Shown: positions 37,955 to 47,056, counted from the first letter of the stretch. The stretch is DNA of 64,000 bases from Fictibacillus norfolkensis (GCF_014836645.1 NZ_JACSQM010000009.1:1-64000); one strand, 5' to 3'. The notes: a model not told the origin generated them from the letters alone. A program made the numbers and translations.

Positions 37955-38070
37955 CTATTATCACCACATCATTACTTGATATGTTTTTTAGTGTATAGCA
38001 AAACTTGGATATTTTCTAGGATGTGCATTTTTTTAATTGGTTTTCATATGCTTCGGAGCTCTTGAAAGTG

Positions 38071-38199
38071 GTTGGTTTCCACTTCAGATCGCTCGCTTTC
38101 CGCGGGGTGTGCGTTGAGCCTCCTAGCGCTTTGCGCTGTTAGGAGTCTCAACTGTCCCACTGATCCCGCAGGAGTCTCGCATCTTACGCTCCAACCAAC
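38071..38199 (-). repeat. GTTGATT palindromic repeat, copy D
   Basis: A 129-bp variant with ends GTTGGTT and AACCAAC, where both ends changed together so that pairing is kept. The centre CTCCTAGCGC/GCGCTGTTAGGAG is a strong hairpin. It lies in the 328-bp gap between the response-regulator gene and the VOC gene terminator; nothing else is seen there. Confidence 0.82.
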
Positions 38200-38240
38200 T
38201 TCACAATGATGAAAGGAAAAGTGATGCAAAGTTACAGCAG

Positions 38241-38275
38241 AAAAAAGATGCCTTCTGTATATAGGCATCTTTTCT
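38241..38275 (-). terminator. Terminator of the VOC gene
   Basis: AAAAGATGCC / GGCATCTTTT with loop of 11 nt; T-run on the minus strand. Confidence 0.82.
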
Positions 38276-38282
38276 AGAAAAC

Positions 38283-38669
38283 TTATGATGCTACAACCTC
38301 ACTCATTAAAGCGTGGGTATTTCCTTCTGAATCCTTATAAAATACCATCCATGTCTCCGTATGCTCCATCTTAGCGACGATATGAGGGGAGTCTAGGAAA
38401 AATACATCTTTATGTTTAAGTTTCTCATAAGCTTCTGTGATGTTTCCTACCTGAAAGTATATAACGGAACTAGCTCCTCTAAATTCTTCCTTTTCAGGAA
38501 GGCTGAGAAGTAATCTTAGACCGTTACAATCAAAAAAGGCCATATTCTCGGTACTAAAAAGAAGTTGTAAACCTAATACGTCCTTATAAAAGTGAATCGA
38601 GCGTTGGATATCTAGAACGGGTACTGCAATTTGTCCAACACTTTGAATGACATCAGTCTGAATGGTCAT
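38283..38669 (-). CDS. VOC-family (glyoxalase-fold) protein
   Basis: A 128-residue vicinal-oxygen-chelate protein with the paired beta-alpha-beta-beta-beta units (SVGQIAVPVLDIQRSIHFYK and the YEKLKHKDVFF ... WMVFYKDSEGNTHALMSE). Metal-ligand positions are partly kept (E in DSEGN), but the N-terminal His is replaced by Q in VGQIAV. The reaction is unknown; it could be a dioxygenase-like enzyme or a binding protein. It is 47 bases from and on the same strand as the AraC gene. Confidence 0.85.
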   Translation of the reverse strand: MTIQTDVIQSVGQIAVPVLDIQRSIHFYKDVLGLQLLFSTENMAFFDCNGLRLLLSLPEKEEFRGASSVIYFQVGNITEAYEKLKHKDVFFLDSPHIVAKMEHTETWMVFYKDSEGNTHALMSEVVAS

Positions 38670-38716
38670 GTTAATCTCTCCCTTATCATTTTCTTCATCA
38701 TAAACATTAGTAATAG

Positions 38717-39583
38717 CTATTTCTTATCCGATATCACCTTTTTTCGATATTGAAGGGGAGAGATCCCTATATGTTGTTTAAATAATCTGCTGAATGAAAC
38801 AGGGTTATTCAATCCAATTTCATAAGTAATGTCAGTCATGGAGTATTCGGTAGTCTTGAGCATCGTTATTGCTTTTGCGATTCTTAACTCAGCAATATGC
38901 TGAAAAGGTGTTTTTTTGTAGATGGTTGAGTAATTTCTTAGCAGGTGATTAGGAGATAAGCATGAGATTGCTGCAATTTCATCAAGCGTAAGTTGTTTAT
39001 CATAAAAGGCTCTTATGTATTCATTTGCGATGCTGACACGTTTATAAATTTCTTCGCGTGTAGATTTTCGGACTAAATCTAGTCGATCGATTTCTTTGAA
39101 GGTTTTCATTTGTTCTCTTAATAGAGCAGTCATAATGGAATGAAATTGTTCATCTAACAAGCTTGTGTCATTTTGGAATTGATTTGTATGGTATTTTAAA
39201 AGATTCATTTGATGAGTTAGCAGCGGGCTTTGTTCATACGTTTTTTCAAAAAAAGAAGCAGATGTATGATGACTAAAAGAATCATCTAACAGTTGGTGAT
39301 TGGACGCTGATAGGTTACGGAATACATCGTTTGCAAAATCTTCTTGAAAAAAGATACAGAATGATTCTACTTCTTTTTGTTCGTCTATGGTTATGGTGTA
39401 AGGACCTTGATTGAGCAGCAAATAACTTCCTTTCTCAACAGCAAAATATCCTCGTTTCGTTTTGTAATGAGCCCTTCCGTTCGAAAAGGTTTTAATAGAG
39501 AGAAGTCCATTACCATCCCAATGAAATTGCGCACTCTTTGCATGAAGGATGTAATTGGATTTGCGTACGTTTTCTTCAGTCAT
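38717..39583 (-). CDS. AraC-family regulator
   Basis: A 288-residue activator with an N-terminal cupin-like sensing domain (KRGYFAVEKGSYLLLNQGPY) and two C-terminal helix-turn-helix motifs (about 190-285: LTLDEIAAISCLSPNHLLRN and MTDITYEIGLNNPVSFSRLF). ATG 39583 after TTAGGAGC. As the VOC gene follows on the same strand, that gene may be its target. Effector unknown. Confidence 0.9.
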   Translation of the reverse strand: MTEENVRKSNYILHAKSAQFHWDGNGLLSIKTFSNGRAHYKTKRGYFAVEKGSYLLLNQGPYTITIDEQKEVESFCIFFQEDFANDVFRNLSASNHQLLDDSFSHHTSASFFEKTYEQSPLLTHQMNLLKYHTNQFQNDTSLLDEQFHSIMTALLREQMKTFKEIDRLDLVRKSTREEIYKRVSIANEYIRAFYDKQLTLDEIAAISCLSPNHLLRNYSTIYKKTPFQHIAELRIAKAITMLKTTEYSMTDITYEIGLNNPVSFSRLFKQHIGISPLQYRKKVISDKK

Positions 39584-39680
39584 ATGATTGCTCCTAAAAG
39601 AGTTAGTAATAGGGAAATTATACCTTATTCAGCGAAATCTAAGAGAAACTTTTTCTTATTGTTCCACATGAAACAATGAA

Positions 39681-39706
39681 AAAAGAAGGTGATATTGTTC
39701 ACCTTC
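39681..39706 (-). terminator. Terminator of the C1q-like gene
   Basis: GAAGGTGA / TCACCTTC stem with TTTTTTC on the minus strand, 10 bases from the stop codon. Confidence 0.8.
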
Positions 39707-39715
39707 CAACGTTAC

Positions 39716-40213
39716 TCAACCTATCTTCGCACCCTCAAATCGAGTGGCGATTGGGTTTACTTCTATTTCAATGGTTGCGCCTGATGGACTCGAAGCGACT
39801 ACTTGAACTTCATCGCCTCTTCTTAACTCGACGAGTGATGAAGTAGCTACGATCGCATTTGGCGATGTTATCGTTTCTTGATTTCCTGCGACGATCTCAC
39901 CATTAACACGAATACCAACGAACGCAGAATACGGTGTTCCTGTATAAATCGGCAAAAAGATACTTGCTGTGAACGTATAGATGCCATGGCTCTTTGGAAC
40001 AAACGTTGATGTATCTGGATTGTATTCATTATTGCTATCAAAGACCTCTACTGGATAAATCACTTGATTTGGGGTAGATCCTAAAATAAATTGAAACAGA
40101 TCTTTAACTGCCTTAAACGCAGAAACTTTTTGGCAAGGCTGAATCTTTCTATGCTTGCACTCACAATCTCTTTTCATATGTGCGTACGGATCTTGATCAT
40201 AATTGTAGTACAT
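39716..40213 (-). CDS. C1q/TNF-like jelly-roll protein, probable spore surface protein
   Basis: A 165-residue protein. The first 50 residues are polar with CECKH and CQK cysteines and a tyrosine-rich start (MYYNYDQDPYAHM). Residues about 55-160 look like the C1q/TNF jelly-roll of BclA C-termini: YPVEVFDSNNEYN, GIYTFTASIFLP, AFVGIRVNG, ATSSLVELRRGDEVQVVA. There is no collagen-like GXY region. Such domains sit on Bacillus exosporium or spore coat, so a spore surface role is likely. It lies beside an OxdD-like gene, also a spore coat family. Confidence 0.72.
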   Translation of the reverse strand: MYYNYDQDPYAHMKRDCECKHRKIQPCQKVSAFKAVKDLFQFILGSTPNQVIYPVEVFDSNNEYNPDTSTFVPKSHGIYTFTASIFLPIYTGTPYSAFVGIRVNGEIVAGNQETITSPNAIVATSSLVELRRGDEVQVVASSPSGATIEIEVNPIATRFEGAKIG

Positions 40214-40406
40214 ACAAACTTCCCTCCTATTTTCACTCTAATCTAGAAAATAAATCAGAGAATAATCTATCAGATTATTACTAGTAGATTATGCGGACAA
40301 GTTGTAAGTGGTGTGGATAAATAGAGGTAGGGGAAGTAGATTGCTAGACACAATTAAATAAGCGATTAGTAGTTTCTAATCGCCGTTAAAAGGTTTGAAC
40401 GTACAT

Positions 40407-41585
40407 CTAATCATATTTCACAACAGGCCATTTTTCTTTTCGAAGGGAATTCATGAGCTCAGGGCTAGCGTTCACATTCGTCTGCACGATTTCTTTAGGT
40501 GTTAAAGCCATCCATTGGTTTAATGAAACATCTGCAAAACGGTCACTTTTGAACATTTCTAAAAACCATAAACTCTTATTTCCGGTATTCTGCACATAAT
40601 GCCCAAATGCAAACGGGACATATCCTACATCTCCGGCTCGTACGTCAAAAGTTCGTGCCGTTCCATTTCCAGCGAAAGCGGTCATCCGCCCTTGGCCAGC
40701 TAAATAATATTGCCACTCATCATTATTCGGGTGCCAATGCAACTCTCTCATTCCGCCAGGTTTTATTTCTACTAAAGCGGCAGCGATTCTCTGTGAGATC
40801 GGAAAATTAGTAGAGTCAACAATGCGTACGGTACCACCGGGTGTAACGAGCGGTTTTTGGGCCATTAAGCGGTGCGTGAAGCTTAATGGTACCGTTCCAT
40901 AGGGATCAGGTACGGCTTGTGTTTCAATCGGACCGGGAACGGTAGACTGATAAATATAACGTTGTTCAGTCGGAATGTTCGCAAATGCGCTCTCCGGTAT
41001 ACCGAAGTTTGCTGAAAGAACTTCTTTCGGTGTATGTGCAAACCAATCTGAAATAGAGAATGTGCTCAGATCGGAGAAATTCCCATCATCGAATACGAGT
41101 AAAAACTCACAGCCTTCTTCAAGTCCTTGAATGGAATGAGGAATGCCAGGAGGGAAGTACCAAAGATCACCTTCACCCACATCGGCGATAAAATTCCTGC
41201 CGTTTTGATCAACTGAGGTAATACGAGCACGGCCTAAAATCATATAAGCCCATTCCGCTTCTTGGTGCCAATGAAGCTCCCTTACACCGCCTGGGGTCAG
41301 ACGCATGTTTACACCAGCAAGCGTCTTTGCGACAGGAAGCTCACGAACCGTAATCTCTCTTGACCAGCCTCCAAAATTCAACTGCATATGTGTATCCGAA
41401 TAGGAAAATCGCAAATTCGGGACTGTTCCAGCATCTGTTGCAGGTGAAACTAACATATCCGGATTTTGTATATCACGCATAATGTCGCGAGGTCCTAAGT
41501 CGGTCGCACCCGCACCATCACTGCGAATTGGTTGCGGAATCTGCATTGGTCTTCGTTGCTGTTGCTCTTTATTGTTCTTATCCAT
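40407..41585 (-). CDS. oxdD: Bicupin oxalate decarboxylase (OxdC/OxdD type)
   Basis: A manganese bicupin of 392 aa turning oxalate into formate and CO2. Both cupins keep the metal motif ([10 protein letters not shown] near 104-112, [11 protein letters not shown] in the second) and the later His (PHSIQG, FGHYVQN). In Bacillus subtilis OxdC the lid that decides decarboxylase against oxidase chemistry reads SENST with a key Glu; here the same position (171-175) reads SDLST, so the acid is Asp and Asn is Leu. Activity may differ. OxdD relatives are spore coat proteins. RBS GAGAGGAG. Confidence 0.9.
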   Translation of the reverse strand: MDKNNKEQQQRRPMQIPQPIRSDGAGATDLGPRDIMRDIQNPDMLVSPATDAGTVPNLRFSYSDTHMQLNFGGWSREITVRELPVAKTLAGVNMRLTPGGVRELHWHQEAEWAYMILGRARITSVDQNGRNFIADVGEGDLWYFPPGIPHSIQGLEEGCEFLLVFDDGNFSDLSTFSISDWFAHTPKEVLSANFGIPESAFANIPTEQRYIYQSTVPGPIETQAVPDPYGTVPLSFTHRLMAQKPLVTPGGTVRIVDSTNFPISQRIAAALVEIKPGGMRELHWHPNNDEWQYYLAGQGRMTAFAGNGTARTFDVRAGDVGYVPFAFGHYVQNTGNKSLWFLEMFKSDRFADVSLNQWMALTPKEIVQTNVNASPELMNSLRKEKWPVVKYD

Positions 41586-41712
41586 GTGATGAGCTCCTCT
41601 CTTATAGAAGGTTCAAACGTCATCTCTGTATTCATATGGAGAGGACATCTTGAACATGCAGATTTCTTGAGAAGGAGCCACACAAAAAAACACCTAAAAA
41701 GCCTAAGGCAGC

Positions 41713-42495
41713 TTAAAGGTGTTTCGTATGCGTGAAAATCTCATCTTGGTGGCTTTTAATGCGTTTTAATTGTGCCACAATAATAATGCTGATGATCACG
41801 AGCAAGAACCAGGAGCTGATCTTACCAATATGAACGAGTGACCAAGCTGCTTCCTGATTTGGATACTGCCAGGCCCCTAGAAATGTTGTAATGTTTTCTG
41901 CGATCCAGATAAAAAATCCAATCAACAAAAAGGAAAGAAGGATCGGCATTTTATAGACACGCTCGTTGATCGTATAATGAACAACGGTCTTATAAAAGAT
42001 AGGAAATAAAAGCAGAATCAGAATCCATCTGGCATCAAACAAGTAATGATGAGTAAAAAAGTTAAAATAGATCAGGACACAAATACCGAAAGAAAAGAGA
42101 GGGTTCGGCCAACCAGTAATCTGAAGGTCTAGCCTCCGCCAGCTTTGGCAAATATAACTCGCAACACTTGCATACATAAAACCGCTGTAAAGAGGTACAC
42201 CATAAATTTTCGAATAACCCTCTTCCGGATAGCTCCAGGACCCCATATGAACTTTAAATAGCTCTAGAGCAAGTCCGATCAAATGAAAGACACAGATGAC
42301 TTTTAGTTCATCTATCGTTTCAAGTTTCGTTACGATCATCGCAACCTGTGTAAGGAGACAAAGAAGGAGTATGAAATCGTATCGAGGGATGAACGGAATG
42401 CTGACGAATTTTGAAAGAGCTAACGCACCAAAGATGATGACTGGAAAGATGCAAGAAAGTGCTTGTAAATAAGTGAATGTAAGAAGCGCCCTCAT
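41713..42495 (-). CDS. DUF817 integral membrane protein (YoaT-like)
   Basis: A 260-residue protein with eight or so helices, rich in aromatic residues (FWAENITTF-like IWIAENITTFLGAWQYP and GSWSYPEEGYSKIYGVPLYSGFMY segments) that mark the DUF817 family. Function unknown. ATG 42495 follows AAAGGTGG; a TTG two codons earlier is less likely. It stands between OxdD and the acyl-CoA dehydrogenase-like gene on the same strand. Confidence 0.82.
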   Translation of the reverse strand: MRALLTFTYLQALSCIFPVIIFGALALSKFVSIPFIPRYDFILLLCLLTQVAMIVTKLETIDELKVICVFHLIGLALELFKVHMGSWSYPEEGYSKIYGVPLYSGFMYASVASYICQSWRRLDLQITGWPNPLFSFGICVLIYFNFFTHHYLFDARWILILLLFPIFYKTVVHYTINERVYKMPILLSFLLIGFFIWIAENITTFLGAWQYPNQEAAWSLVHIGKISSWFLLVIISIIIVAQLKRIKSHQDEIFTHTKHL

Positions 42496-42616
42496 GAGCA
42501 AACCACCTTTTATCGATTGATATGGAAATATATTGTATCCATAATAACCTATGGTGATCTAAATCTCATCATATAAAAAAATGTTCAGTTTAACATGAAT
42601 CTGTCAGTTGACTTAC

Positions 42617-43774
42617 TTACTTAAGCGCTGCATCCGCTAACGAATAGACGATCGCATCATCTGTTGGTGGATTATGAAGACCGGCTCTCACATCGCGAAA
42701 GTGCCGCTGAAGCGGATTTTGTACAGAAAGACTTCTAGCCCCAACGATCCTCATCGCAAGATCTACGACTCTATTTGCACTGTTTGTTACAGAATGCTTA
42801 ACGGCAGCGAGTTCTGTTCCTAGATTCTGACGCTGTTCAGGGTGGTTCACCCATTTTTCAGCAACGGCATGAAGAATCGTTCTTGCTTGGAATAATTCAA
42901 GTTCTATCTTTCCAATCTTTCTCCTCACTTCTGGCACGTCTGAGATCGGTCCTGATAATGTGTTAGGGCTATATTCTGACGCAAATTCAATCGCGTAATT
43001 CCGTGCTGCTCTTGCGATACCTAGGTACACAGCTGGTACTTGAAGATACCAGCCTTTCGGAACGACGTTCTTCCCATCTTCAACAACAAGAAGGTTTTCC
43101 TTGGGCACATAAACATCTTTCAAAAGGAGATCGTCACTTTTTGTGCCTCTCATAGAAACACTGTCCCAAGTTTCTTTTACAAAAATTCCTTTTTCCCGAT
43201 GATCCACTAAGAAAAAACCTTTATGGTTCGTTTCAGAAATGGTGGCGGTGATGATCGAGTAATCAAGAGCCTCTGCCATAGAAGTAAAAGCCTTACTCCC
43301 ATTGATCAGCCATCCGTCTGCTTTCTTGACTGCGGTTGTAGTAGGAATACCCCCGCGAGACGGACTTCCCGTCGCGCGCTCTGTTTGTGCCAAATTAATG
43401 AGTGCTTTTTGAATAACAACTTTCCGGCTAAGATCAGCGAACGCATCTCCGCTCCAATGACGGTTTTCCGCCGCCTCTAAAAGAGTACCCAGATGCCACC
43501 CAAGGGAAAGAGCAGTAGGAGCATCCCCCTCAGCTAAATGCTCTTGAATGGTTAAGAACTCAAGTAGATTCAACCCTTTACCACCATATTCTTTTGGAAT
43601 GGTAAGAGAAAGAAAGTCAGCATTCTTCAAATCTTGAAAGTTCTCATAAGGAAATACGCCTTCTTGATCTACAAAATCTGCCCGTTTCTTAAATATTTCT
43701 TTTAGTCCTAGAGCGGTACTAACCGCTTCATCAAAATGATCTATCTCAGTGGTTTTTCTCAAAGGTAAGCTCAT
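42617..43774 (-). CDS. Acyl-CoA dehydrogenase-fold flavoprotein, sulfur-acquisition type
   Basis: A 385-residue flavoprotein with the three acyl-CoA dehydrogenase domains (LAEGDAPTALSLGWH, LAQTERATGSPSRGG, GSKAFTSMAEALDYSIITA, MRGTKSDDL). The catalytic Glu of true dehydrogenases is not obvious. A SAM riboswitch on the same strand precedes it, so it responds to sulfur status. With the divergent LLM monooxygenase this suggests a DszC/SfnB-like monooxygenase in desulfurisation of organosulfur compounds; this is inference from context. Confidence 0.8.
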   Translation of the reverse strand: MSLPLRKTTEIDHFDEAVSTALGLKEIFKKRADFVDQEGVFPYENFQDLKNADFLSLTIPKEYGGKGLNLLEFLTIQEHLAEGDAPTALSLGWHLGTLLEAAENRHWSGDAFADLSRKVVIQKALINLAQTERATGSPSRGGIPTTTAVKKADGWLINGSKAFTSMAEALDYSIITATISETNHKGFFLVDHREKGIFVKETWDSVSMRGTKSDDLLLKDVYVPKENLLVVEDGKNVVPKGWYLQVPAVYLGIARAARNYAIEFASEYSPNTLSGPISDVPEVRRKIGKIELELFQARTILHAVAEKWVNHPEQRQNLGTELAAVKHSVTNSANRVVDLAMRIVGARSLSVQNPLQRHFRDVRAGLHNPPTDDAIVYSLADAALK

Positions 43775-43840
43775 GGTTTCCTCCTGATTTTTTTATCATG
43801 TAGTGATTTTTTTTACATAGTTTTTATACTTCAGTGACTT

Positions 43841-43968
43841 GTTGGTTGGAGTGTAAGGTGCGAGACTCCTGCGGGACAGGTGGGGAGGTGAGACACTTAA
43901 GAGTGAAACGTACGAATGTGGCTCACCCCCTGCCCCGCGGAAAGCGAGCACCTGAAACGGAAATCAAC
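43841..43968 (+). repeat. GTTGATT palindromic repeat, copy E (in an S-box leader)
   Basis: The 128-bp copy taken here as reference: GTTGGTTGGAGTGTAAGGTG at the left, GAGACTCCTGCGGGACAGG, GGTGAGACACTTAAGAG, CGAATGTGGCTCACC, CTGCCCCGCGGAAAGCGAGC and AAATCAAC at the right. It lies between the S-box terminator and the start of the minus-strand dehydrogenase-like gene, so it is inside that gene's transcribed leader. Confidence 0.85.
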
Positions 43969-44004
43969 AGCTCTCAAGTACTTACTTTTAATAACAACAA
44001 ACAC

Positions 44005-44171
44005 AAAAAAGCCCTCTTTCAAAGACGAAAGAGGACGTAGATTCCATATGCTTACACGCTCTCTCATCTATCAGACATTCATAAAAACATCTGCTGGAAT
44101 TAGCACCTTTCTTTTTACAAAGCGGTTGCTGCAGGATCGTAGGACCAGTTCCTCCCCTGACTCTTGATAAG
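44005..44171 (-). ncRNA. SAM-I (S-box) riboswitch with terminator, minus strand
   Basis: Read on the minus strand from 44171: CTTATCAAGAG, GGGGAGGAACTGGTCC, CAGCAACC, AAAGGTGCTAATTCCAGCAG and TGATAGATGAGAG, which are the S-box blocks. A hairpin CCTCTTTC / GAAAGAGG with TTTTTT (44005-44036) is the terminator. It controls the acyl-CoA dehydrogenase-like gene at 42617-43774. A divergent S-box lies 150 bp away. Confidence 0.92.
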
Positions 44172-44192
44172 AAAAATATTTAATTAGTCATC

Positions 44193-44222
44193 ACTATAGA
44201 GGATAAAGCAAACCACTGTCAA
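44193..44222 (-). promoter_or_regulatory. SigA promoter of the minus-strand S-box
   Basis: TTGACA (complement of 44217-44222), 18-bp spacer, TATAGT (complement of 44193-44198), 20 bp ahead of the aptamer. Confidence 0.7.
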
Positions 44223-44268
44223 CTAAAAACTGATTGTTAAGAAAATTATTTTATTTCTCTAAATTCCA

Positions 44269-44297
44269 TTGACAGGTTATTTTTATTCCTGTATATT
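44269..44297 (+). promoter_or_regulatory. SigA promoter of the plus-strand S-box
   Basis: TTGACA at 44269-44274, a 17-bp spacer and TATATT at 44292-44297, 27 bp before the aptamer. Confidence 0.75.
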
Positions 44298-44323
44298 TCG
44301 TTACTAAATTGAATAGTATCGAT

Positions 44324-44496
44324 TCCTTATCGAGAGAGGTGGAGGGACTGGCCCTTTGAAGCCTCGGCAACAACTATTTTTAGGACTGTGCCAATTCCAG
44401 CAAGCGAAAGCTTGAAAGATAAGAGGAAATCTTTATACGTATGTTTATTTCACGTATTTTTTAACCTCTTCTCATCACAGAAGAGGTTTTTTATTT
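44324..44496 (+). ncRNA. SAM-I (S-box) riboswitch with terminator, plus strand
   Basis: CCTTATCGAGAG, GGTGGAGGGACTGGCCC, TTTGAAGCC, TCGGCAACAAC, GTGCCAATTCCAGCAAGC, GAAAGATAAGAGG are the standard S-box blocks (44324-44427). The terminator AACCTCTTCT / AGAAGAGGTT with TTTTTT follows at 44463-44496. It controls the LLM monooxygenase and the MetQ-like gene, which should be expressed when SAM is low. Confidence 0.95.
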
Positions 44497-44539
44497 TCTC
44501 TTGGAACGGGTACGAAAAAAATTGGATACGGAGGAATGT

Positions 44540-45934
44540 ATGTTGAGTAAAGAAATTTTATTAAACGCGTTCGATATGACGAGTGCCATGCACAATTCTC
44601 ATGGCCTTTGGAAACACCCGGAGAACAAGAGACAAAGAAGTTACAAGGATCTGAACTATTGGATCGAGTATGCAAAGCTTTTAGAAAGAGGGAAGTTTGA
44701 CGCGGTTTTCTTTGCAGATGTATTAGGCGTTTATGACGTTTATAAACAAAGCAAGGCACCTTCTATTCAAGATGGGCTTCAAGTTCCTTTAAACGATCCA
44801 GCACTTCTTGTATCGGCGATGGCGAGCGTAACAGAGAACCTATCTTTTGCTGTTACGGTAAGCACAACGTATGAACAGCCGTTTGGCAACGCGCGCCGCT
44901 TTTCTACGCTAGATCATCTAACGAATGGGCGAATTGCTTGGAATGTAGTTACTTCTTATTTGCCAAATGCGGCGAGGAATTTTGGACTGCAGAATATGAT
45001 CAAGCACGATGAACGATACAACATCGCAGATGAATACCTGGATGTTTCATATAAGCTTTGGGAAAGCAGTTGGGAAGATGGAGCCGTTGTAGAAGACGTT
45101 GAAAACAATAAACTGGTAGATCCTGAAAAAGTCCATGAGATCAATCATGAGGGGCAATACTTCAGCGTTGAAGGACCTCACTTGACCGAACCTTCTTTGC
45201 AGCGGACACCTGTGATCTACCAAGCGGGAACGTCTGAGCGTGGACGAGACTTTGCTGCCAAGCATGCTGAATGTATTTTTGTAGGTGGTCCAACGCCAGA
45301 GAGAATTCGTTTTTATGCTGACGATATTCGTAAGCTCGCTATCAAACACGGCCGAAATCCAGAAAACATTAAGATCTTTTCTTTTTTAAACGTGGTGGTA
45401 GGAAGAACGAGTGAGGAGGCAGAGGAAAAGTTCAAAGAGTACGCAAGTGTTTGGAGTGCGGATGCTGCAAAAGCTCAATATGGAGCGAGTGGATATGATA
45501 TCGCGGAATATGAAGATTTAGATCCGGAACTTCCATTCTCGTACAATAAATCAACAGAAGGCGGACATTATAAAGCCGCTACGCTCACTACGGATGCTCC
45601 TAAACAGTTAACAGTGGGAGAAGTATTGAATCGATTCGAGTCACCAGACAGAGGTAGTTTTATAGTAGGCAATCCGGAAGAGGTAGCGGATGGGATACAA
45701 AAGCAGTTTGAAGAGTCTGGCGTGGATGGTTTCAACCTTAATCACCTTGTAACACCAGGAGACTTAGAAGCTTTTGTGGAGCTTGTTGTACCTGTTCTTC
45801 AAGAAAGAGGATTATATAAAAAAGAGTACAACAGTGGCACGCTTCGTGAAAAATTATTCTCACCCGGACAGCCTCTGCTGCCAAACGATCATCCTGCAGC
45901 TAGATTTAGAACGGTGCTAACGGAAAGTAAATAA
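44540..45934 (+). CDS. LLM-class flavin monooxygenase (NtaA/SnaA/DszA type)
   Basis: A cytoplasmic two-component FMNH2-dependent monooxygenase, 464 aa. The luciferase-like barrel of the NtaA/SnaA/DszA group is plain: LNAFDMTSAMHNSHGLWKHP near the start, LLERGKFDAVFFADVLG, VSTTYEQPFGNARRFSTLDHL, and RIAWNVVTSYLPNAARNFG. Such enzymes cleave C-S bonds of organosulfur compounds or oxidise similar substrates. The S-box upstream and the MetQ-like gene downstream point to sulfur scavenging. ATG 44540 follows CGGAGG; an in-frame TTG at 44501 overlaps the terminator. Confidence 0.92.
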   Translation: MLSKEILLNAFDMTSAMHNSHGLWKHPENKRQRSYKDLNYWIEYAKLLERGKFDAVFFADVLGVYDVYKQSKAPSIQDGLQVPLNDPALLVSAMASVTENLSFAVTVSTTYEQPFGNARRFSTLDHLTNGRIAWNVVTSYLPNAARNFGLQNMIKHDERYNIADEYLDVSYKLWESSWEDGAVVEDVENNKLVDPEKVHEINHEGQYFSVEGPHLTEPSLQRTPVIYQAGTSERGRDFAAKHAECIFVGGPTPERIRFYADDIRKLAIKHGRNPENIKIFSFLNVVVGRTSEEAEEKFKEYASVWSADAAKAQYGASGYDIAEYEDLDPELPFSYNKSTEGGHYKAATLTTDAPKQLTVGEVLNRFESPDRGSFIVGNPEEVADGIQKQFEESGVDGFNLNHLVTPGDLEAFVELVVPVLQERGLYKKEYNSGTLREKLFSPGQPLLPNDHPAARFRTVLTESK

Positions 45935-45958
45935 AGAGTGAGTGAGGAGAGAAAACAT

Positions 45959-46768
45959 ATGAAACGATTTAACATATTTCTTACAGTAGCTTTATTAATT
46001 GGCGTTTTAGCGGGGTGTGGCGCTTCGGGTGAGAAAGAAAGTAAGAAAATCACGCTCGGCGCAACCGTCCCTTACAGCGACATGCTAGAAAAAGGCGTAA
46101 AGCCCTATCTAGAGAAAAAAGGATACAGTGTTGAAGTAAAAGAATTCAATGACTATGTACAACCGAACATCTCTTTAAAGAGCGGTTCATTAGATGCGAA
46201 TTTATTTCAGCATAAAGTGTACATGGATGCTTTTTCAGAAGAAAATGATATGAAACTAGCTTCAGTTGTTACGGTACCAACTGCACCAATAGGCATCTAT
46301 TCTAAAAAGTTCAAGTCATTAGATGAGATCAAGCCTGGAAGCACGGTTTCACTAGCCAATGACCCTACGAATTTAGCAAGAGGACTTACTGTTTTAAGAG
46401 ACAATGGATTAATTGAGATCGATTCTTCAGCAAACCCGTTAAGAGTCTCGGAAAAAGATGTGACAAAAAATCCAAAGAACTTGAAGTTCCAGCCTGTTGA
46501 AGCTGCTCAAACTCCAAGAACGCTCGACTCGGTAGATTTAGCTGCGGTAAACGGAAACTTTGCAATATCGTCGGGTCTAGATCTAAAGGATGCGCTTGTA
46601 AAAGATAAACTTCCAGAAGAGATCATCAATCGAATCGTCGTGCTAGAGAAAGATAAGAATTCACAGCTCGCAAAAGATCTTAAAGCGGCGGTAGAGTCAG
46701 ACTCGTTCAAAAAAGTCATACAAAGTGATTTTGAAGAGTTTCATAAGCCAGATTGGATGAACAAATAA
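45959..46768 (+). CDS. metQ: MetQ/NlpA-family substrate-binding lipoprotein
   Basis: A lipoprotein of 269 aa. The signal peptide ends in the lipobox LAGC with C20 as lipidated residue. The mature part is the NlpA fold that binds D/L-methionine or related compounds for an ABC importer: TLGATVPYSDMLEKGVKPYL, NLFQHKVYMD, PTAPIGIYSKK, VNGNFAISSGLD. No metN or metP is next to it, so it must use an importer encoded elsewhere. It shares the S-box with the monooxygenase gene. RBS GAGGAGAG; ATG 45959. Confidence 0.92.
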   Translation: MKRFNIFLTVALLIGVLAGCGASGEKESKKITLGATVPYSDMLEKGVKPYLEKKGYSVEVKEFNDYVQPNISLKSGSLDANLFQHKVYMDAFSEENDMKLASVVTVPTAPIGIYSKKFKSLDEIKPGSTVSLANDPTNLARGLTVLRDNGLIEIDSSANPLRVSEKDVTKNPKNLKFQPVEAAQTPRTLDSVDLAAVNGNFAISSGLDLKDALVKDKLPEEIINRIVVLEKDKNSQLAKDLKAAVESDSFKKVIQSDFEEFHKPDWMNK

Positions 46769-46876
46769 TTTAATGAAAAATAATTATCTTATATCTTGGA
46801 AAAGCTGTACGAAAGCCGTTACCAACTCTCTTATATGCTCATAGAATAGGTTATGTTGACTCAAGGGGGGATTAAT

Positions 46877-47056
46877 ATGAGTAACTGCCCGCACTGTGGC
46901 CTTTTCCGATATGATCTAAGTGGCTGTATCTGTTCTGATAAAGATTTTACTAGTGATTGGAATCAAAGATACATTGAAGAAATCTTCAATCCAAACAACA
47001 ATCAGGTGAATGGATCGAAGAAGACAAGACGCCCGCAAAATCTCTTAGATCTGTAA
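46877..47056 (+). CDS. Small cysteine-rich protein
   Basis: A 59-residue protein that starts MSNCPHCGLFRYDLSGCICS. The CPHC and CIC pairs could form a zinc-binding knuckle; the rest is polar and ends in a basic stretch (KKTRRPQNL). The ATG follows CAAGGGGGG. A terminator follows. I do not recognise the family; the RBS and terminator support a real gene. Confidence 0.7.
   Translation: MSNCPHCGLFRYDLSGCICSDKDFTSDWNQRYIEEIFNPNNNQVNGSKKTRRPQNLLDL

Noticed and set aside
43834..44040. Open frames over the GTTGATT repeats (also near 2773-2991, 38044-38268, 63628-63882)
   Set aside because: The same peptide-like text (RDSCGTGG, GKRA) arises wherever the repeat lies. The frames cross palindromes and terminators and have no RBS.
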